From positions 1 to 10,142 of the forward strand of contig QMNP01000036.1 in assembly GCA_003647825.1 (NCBI GenBank): a stretch of DNA of 10,142 bases, written 5' to 3'. The first letter of the stretch is position 1; every line of letters begins with the position of its first letter. The notes under the pieces are model-generated. The model was given only the letters and a program-made list of their open reading frames with translations, made no database searches and was not told where the DNA came from. The stretch comes from Candidatus Cloacimonadota bacterium (lineage in GTDB: Bacteria > Cloacimonadota > Cloacimonadia > Cloacimonadales > TCS61). Positions 7,003 to 10,142 of the stretch are shown here, one piece after another. The position numbers and the translations under genes were made by a program.

Positions 7003-8205
7003 GAATACCAATCCTATCTGATCTATGGATTGTACCCCAATATCTGTAATTGTGCCATCAGGATCGAAAGGAGATTCCGGATTACCGGCATCAATACAGG
7101 GAGAATCATCATGTAAGTTAAAGTTGCCAGATGATGGAGCAATACAAAGAGGATCCATAACAAGATTCATATATATATCACTAGGATCTCCATTATTGTT
7201 AGTTGTTATTATGTTTCCAATTGCCGGGTTGCATTGATCAAAATTACCTTCTGAATTTAACCAGAAATCACAATAAGTAACATTGCTGTTCCCCTGGATA
7301 CCATAACCGGTATTCATTGCTACCACTGAATTATTTATATCTATTGTACTTCCACTAAAGGAGCTTAATCCCCCTGACCACTGATGTGAACTATTAAAGA
7401 AAAAATTGCATTTATCTATTATGGCATCTGCCACCCATACATCAATTCCACCAGCGCCATCAAATGAAGTATTATTGATTACAAGGCAGCGATATAACTC
7501 TACATTAGATAAAGTAAGGTATAAACCACCACCATTATCATTTGCAGTATTATCGTTAAAAATACAATCTTCGAAAATAGTTAAAGAATATCCTGAAGCC
7601 GTGTAGCCGCCACCATCATCATAACATAAACTTCCCCGAATTTCCGATTCAACAACATTCACAATTGAATACTCAACAATACATAATCCTCCACCATCAT
7701 CATAGGCAGTATTATTTATTAAGCTACATTTAAAAATTTTAATTTCAGAATATCCAGAGTAAATTCCACCACCATCAATTTCTGCAATGTTGTTCAATAT
7801 TTTAAGATGTTCAAATTCTGCGATTGATTGAAAGCATGATATACCTCCACCCTTTCCATCAACTTCTGCACCAAATGCATGACCATTTTGTATTGATAGT
7901 CCCGAAACAAACGCATTGTCGCAATTCTCTATTTTTATTACACTATTGGTGTTTGAACCATCTATAATTGTTTGAGATATATAAGATGTATCTTGAGTTG
8001 TATAATAGAGACTTGTTAGCGTAATGTCCTTTTCCAGGAAATCTACATTTTCATAATAAATTCCAGGATTAAGTAAAATCACATCACCGTCTATTGCTAT
8101 ATCTATTCCTTGCTGGATAGTTGGTTGATCATCTGGAATTACTATGACTTCTGCGGATAAAAAAAAGAATAAACAAAAAAGAGAGATGGTCAATATCACT
8201 TTCAT
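6457..8205 (-). CDS. Secreted beta-helix/PKD surface protein, frameshifted before its sorting tail
   Basis: This is a secreted protein of unknown ligand, 582 residues in this frame. Residues 1-18 are a signal peptide (MKVILTISLFCLFFFLSA), so the mature chain probably starts with EVIVIPDDQPTIQQGI, a common opening of right-handed beta-helix proteins. Coils of 26-27 residues marked by GGG(I/L) run from about 100 to 300. Near 366-392, DDSPCIDAGNP and DPDGTITDIG form a typical end cap. PKD domains follow at about 402-468 and 487-552. A third starts at 572 but stops at TAG after VPTSG, and the remainder is in another frame downstream. I chose the ATG at 8205 over the in-frame ATG at 8220 because AAGGAG lies six bases before it and the signal peptide then starts cleanly. 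Roles in adhesion or glycan binding are typical for this architecture but unproven. Without the tail, type IX export and anchoring would fail. Confidence 0.8.
   Translation of the reverse strand: MKVILTISLFCLFFFLSAEVIVIPDDQPTIQQGIDIAIDGDVILLNPGIYYENVDFLEKDITLTSLYYTTQDTSYISQTIIDGSNTNSVIKIENCDNAFVSGLSIQNGHAFGAEVDGKGGGISCFQSIAEFEHLKILNNIAEIDGGGIYSGYSEIKIFKCSLINNTAYDDGGGLCIVEYSIVNVVESEIRGSLCYDDGGGYTASGYSLTIFEDCIFNDNTANDNGGGLYLTLSNVELYRCLVINNTSFDGAGGIDVWVADAIIDKCNFFFNSSHQWSGGLSSFSGSTIDINNSVVAMNTGYGIQGNSNVTYCDFWLNSEGNFDQCNPAIGNIITTNNNGDPSDIYMNLVMDPLCIAPSSGNFNLHDDSPCIDAGNPESPFDPDGTITDIGVQSIDQIGLVFADFSGSPTSGLAPLTVQFTDLSTTNSSPITLWEWDFENDGVIDSYEQNPFNTYQIPGNYTVKLTVGSSTDISTEIKDSYINVENPVSANFEANPQFGYIPLDVQFTDLSIGNITTWEWDFNGDGIIDSNEQNPNYTYTESDSFNVTLTVTNGEYYDTLIKPNYISTRQHVNCNFNAVPTSG
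7369..7860 (-). repeat. Beta-helix coil repeats, about 80 bp period
   Basis: Within the surface protein, glycine clusters recur at residues 119, 145, 171, 198, 225, 251 and 278, a period of 26-27 residues (78-81 bases). The local pattern is N-N-(T/I)-A-x-x-D-G-G-G-(I/L), for example INNTAYDDGGGLC and NDNTANDNGGGLYL. On the + strand this appears as recurrent CCACCA(T/C)CAT blocks. The pattern fits successive turns of a right-handed parallel beta-helix and recalls the GGA(I/L) and FxxN motifs of chlamydial Pmp passenger domains. Confidence 0.75.
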
Positions 8206-8211
8206 GCTGAA

Positions 8212-8217
8212 CTCCTT
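8212..8217 (-). promoter_or_regulatory. Ribosome binding site that fixes the surface-protein start at 8205
   Basis: AAGGAG on the minus strand sits six bases upstream of the ATG at 8205. It lies inside what would be codons 2-3 of a start at 8220, so the upstream ATG is unlikely to be used. Confidence 0.75.
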
Positions 8218-8287
8218 CATGCGTTAAATTTAGTTCTTGCTACTTACCACTGAGATAATTTATTTTCTACATAAATATAATTGATGA

Positions 8288-8315
8288 ATTATTGACATCG
8301 CTCCATTCATGTCAA
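8288..8315 (-). promoter_or_regulatory. Putative sigma70-like promoter for the beta-helix/PKD surface protein
   Basis: On the minus strand a perfect TTGACA (-35, 8310-8315) is followed after 16 bases by AATAAT (-10, 8288-8293, five of six matches to TATAAT). Transcription would start near 8281, leaving a leader of roughly 75 bases before the ATG at 8205. The site lies just downstream of the terminator of the preceding gene, where a new promoter is expected. The -35 box belongs to an inverted repeat, TTGACAT-N10-ATGTCAA (8292-8315), which could be an operator. AT-rich DNA makes chance matches common, and the promoter consensus of this lineage is not known to me. Confidence 0.45.
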
Positions 8316-8330
8316 ATTTTTTCTAAATCT

Positions 8331-8363
8331 AAAAAAGCCCCGCTAATTTAACAGCGGGGCTTT
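8331..8363 (-). terminator. Intrinsic (Rho-independent) terminator of the upstream surface-protein gene
   Basis: Read on the minus strand, AAAGCCCCGCT (8363-8353), an 8-base loop and AGCGGGGCTTT (8344-8334) form a perfect 11-bp stem with a GC-rich core. A run of six T (8336-8331) closes and follows it. It begins 23 bases after the stop of the gene ending at 8387. On the plus strand only three T follow the stem, so the minus orientation is favoured. Confidence 0.92.
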
Positions 8364-8386
8364 AAATACGAATTTTCTCGAAACTA

Positions 8387-10142
8387 TTATTTCAGCATTA
8401 TCATCTTCTTAACGTTGATAAAATCCATCTGATCAATTTTCATTTCATAGAAATACAATCCGCTGGAAACTGATTTATTTTCATCATTTGTTCCATTCCA
8501 TTCGATCTGATGCCGGCCGGCTGTTTTCATTTCATTTAAAAGTGTTTTAACTTTCTGGCCTTTCATATTGTAAACTGTTATTGTAACATCAGCATCTAAC
8601 GGAAGGTTGAAACTGATCTTGGTAATTGGATTAAAGGGATTGGGATAATTACCGATCAATTCTGGTGTAGAGATCACAAGATCATCTCCGGCATCTGTAT
8701 TCAGGCTCGTATCAAAGTTCAAAGTTACAATTTTCGATCCAACATCAGATTCAATGTAGATCTCATCTGTTACAATCTCACGATTCATATTTACAACCGG
8801 TAAATCCACGATCACGATTAATGAAATTGAATTTCCTGCTTCCAAAGTATATGGAAACTGCAGATTAAAATCTTCTATTTCCCAAGAATTATTACTGGGG
8901 AAAAAACCAGATTCAGTAATATCAGAAATATCGATATCTTCATTGGAAAGATTAGCAATTGTAAACTCCAAACCATTTATACAGTTTTCAATAGTGAGGA
9001 AATTCAATTCCAGCGGTTCTACGATCAACCCTACCAGATTTATATCATCATCATTTCGAGGACACATTTTGAAACTGCCGAAAGTAAAATCAACCACACC
9101 GGTCATGGAAAAAATGAAATCGTCCAGAACGGGAACATAAGTATAATCTCCCAGAGGAGCAACCACACACGCACCGCTGCCATCATCAACTTCCCAATTT
9201 CCGTAAGTATCCGGCTCTGCCGTAACAGTAACTTCTTCTACCTGCACCAGCACACTTTCATATTCCTCCATAAAAGCCAGATCAGCAGTTGTAATTGTTT
9301 CTGTTTCAGGGAGATCAGCCATAGGATTGATAATAGTAAGATTGATAATATTAGATATTTCGGTTTTTTCTTCATACTCCACAACTTCACCCGAAATCTC
9401 GATCTCGTTTCCAACCTCTACTTCCTGCAGTGGATAAACAGCAATACCATTCCACGCACCAGGTCCATCTTGAATGAAGAAGTAATTTGCAAATTTGGCT
9501 GTTACAACGCCAGAAGTGATCACCAATTCTCCTTCATGAGTTGAGGGACCACCCTGCGAATTCTGGATTTCATAAATTGTATAAGGCGTTACCGGAATGG
9601 GCTCTATAATGGAAAATGTGTTATCACTTTCATCCATGGGATCTCCATCAACTGCATCGGATATAATAATAACATACCATTCGCTTAACAATTGATCTAC
9701 AGGAATATCCCATTCCCATTCACCATCATTCTCTGTATTGGCTTCCAGGATTTCTCGTGATCTATCATAAACCTGCTCTAATTCTATTTTTACGTTGTCA
9801 TCAAAATTCATCGATTCCCAGGTTATGGTGTGGTTAGAACCCTGTTCCCATTCTTCACCACCATTAGGGCTGGTAACAATAATAGTTGGATCTTCATTCT
9901 GGAAAATATGATAACCAAGATAAGTAAAAGTATCTTGGGGATAATCAAGCCATTCATCCTCAATCCATACATCGGTTGGAGATGCAATATCATCAGCTCG
10001 AACCAGTGTAACATTAACCGCAAAATCACTTCCATCCAGCAAACCAAACATATCCAGAACAACGCCATTCTTGACCAACCTTACAGCATCATTTCCATTA
10101 AAATTGATCACACCATCATTGGTGTCATCAGCTACACCTAAA
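8387..10142 (-). CDS. Multidomain secreted surface protein with type IX sorting domain; N-terminus beyond the window
   Basis: The frame is open to the right edge, with 584 residues visible. A GTG at 10111 lies mid-domain and is not the start. The first 70 residues (NFNGNDAVRLVKNG, then a 'DEWLDYPQDTFTYLGYH' ending) match the end of a lamin-tail-like domain of extracellular nucleases and surface proteins. Next, about 85-180, comes 'VTSPNGGEEWEQGSNHTITWES', typical of the Ser-Thr-rich GPI-anchored (Kre9/KNH-like) family. About 185-370 resembles the OB-fold-like domain of YhcR/ExeM-type nucleases, ending FTFGSFKMCPRNDDDI. A beta-rich module of about 110 residues follows, then the tail GNYPNPFNPITKISF...VSSGLYFYEMK...KKMIMLK, the type IX sorting domain. 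No nuclease catalytic domain is visible, but one could lie upstream. The protein is likely exported to the cell surface. A terminator follows the stop, so it is probably transcribed separately from the next gene. Confidence 0.85.
   Translation of the reverse strand, partial: LGVADDTNDGVINFNGNDAVRLVKNGVVLDMFGLLDGSDFAVNVTLVRADDIASPTDVWIEDEWLDYPQDTFTYLGYHIFQNEDPTIIVTSPNGGEEWEQGSNHTITWESMNFDDNVKIELEQVYDRSREILEANTENDGEWEWDIPVDQLLSEWYVIIISDAVDGDPMDESDNTFSIIEPIPVTPYTIYEIQNSQGGPSTHEGELVITSGVVTAKFANYFFIQDGPGAWNGIAVYPLQEVEVGNEIEISGEVVEYEEKTEISNIINLTIINPMADLPETETITTADLAFMEEYESVLVQVEEVTVTAEPDTYGNWEVDDGSGACVVAPLGDYTYVPVLDDFIFSMTGVVDFTFGSFKMCPRNDDDINLVGLIVEPLELNFLTIENCINGLEFTIANLSNEDIDISDITESGFFPSNNSWEIEDFNLQFPYTLEAGNSISLIVIVDLPVVNMNREIVTDEIYIESDVGSKIVTLNFDTSLNTDAGDDLVISTPELIGNYPNPFNPITKISFNLPLDADVTITVYNMKGQKVKTLLNEMKTAGRHQIEWNGTNDENKSVSSGLYFYEMKIDQMDFINVKKMIMLK

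Noticed and set aside
7025..7606. Plus-strand open frames of 66-70 codons opposite the beta-helix and PKD region
   Set aside because: They are antisense to a coherent secreted-protein gene and show no domain, start signal or partner.
7369..7860. Regular about 80-base recurrence of CCACCATCAT-like blocks, superficially like a CRISPR or minisatellite
   Set aside because: The repeats are diverged at DNA level, stay in one minus-strand reading frame and match beta-helix coils, so they are protein-level repeats.
10109..10111. GTG as a possible start of the right-edge surface protein
   Set aside because: The frame continues upstream as LGVADDTNDG into the same lamin-tail-like domain, so the codon is an internal valine and the gene extends beyond the window.
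9830..10141. Plus-strand open frame of 103 codons at the right edge
   Set aside because: It is antisense to the lamin-tail-like and GPI-family domains, whose protein sequence is clearly the real one.

Overview
The window is AT-rich, gene-dense bacterial DNA. Two genes carry the C-terminal signature 'NF/YPNPFNPIT ... SSGxYFYxxK ... (K/R)KMIxxK', the type A sorting domain associated with type IX secretion and common in the Fibrobacteres-Chlorobi-Bacteroidetes (FCB) superphylum. Paired LptF/LptG permeases also imply a Gram-negative cell with an outer membrane. The wording of the PKD domains and of the sorting tails reminds me most of Candidatus Cloacimonadota. That placement is recognition only, and another FCB lineage is possible.

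Left half (3-5953, + strand): five genes packed with 4-base overlaps or 0-1 base gaps, almost certainly one operon. In order they are an LptF-type permease, an LptG-type permease, a family 4 (GT-B) glycosyltransferase starting with GTG, a P-loop protein resembling HPr kinase/phosphorylase, and a Wzx/MOP-type polysaccharide flippase. The likely theme is assembly and export of a cell-surface glycolipid: the glycosyltransferase adds sugar, the flippase moves the lipid-linked glycan across the inner membrane, and LptF/LptG help extract lipopolysaccharide toward the outer membrane. The HprK-like kinase is the member whose role is not obvious.

Right half (5966-10142, - strand): two large secreted surface proteins, transcribed toward the operon. 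The downstream one (5966-8205) has a signal peptide, a right-handed beta-helix of 26-27-residue coils, three PKD domains at an exact 84-residue spacing, and a sorting domain. It is split by what looks like a single missing base at about 6461, so the third PKD domain and the sorting tail are out of frame. The upstream one (8387 to beyond the right edge) lacks its N-terminus here. It shows the end of a lamin-tail-like domain, a Ser-Thr-rich GPI-anchor-family domain, a nuclease-associated OB-fold-like domain, a further beta-rich module and a sorting tail.

Between these two genes lie a strong intrinsic terminator for the upstream gene (8331-8363) and a plausible sigma70-like promoter for the downstream gene (8288-8315), so they are probably separate transcription units. 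The two halves converge with only 12 bases between stop codons. No RNA gene, insertion sequence or CRISPR array was seen, and no gene-free stretch exceeds 300 bases. I found no clear candidate for an entirely new system. The points most worth a second look are the HprK-like kinase inside an envelope-glycan operon, the frameshift in the surface protein, and EF-hand-like loops inside all three PKD repeats.
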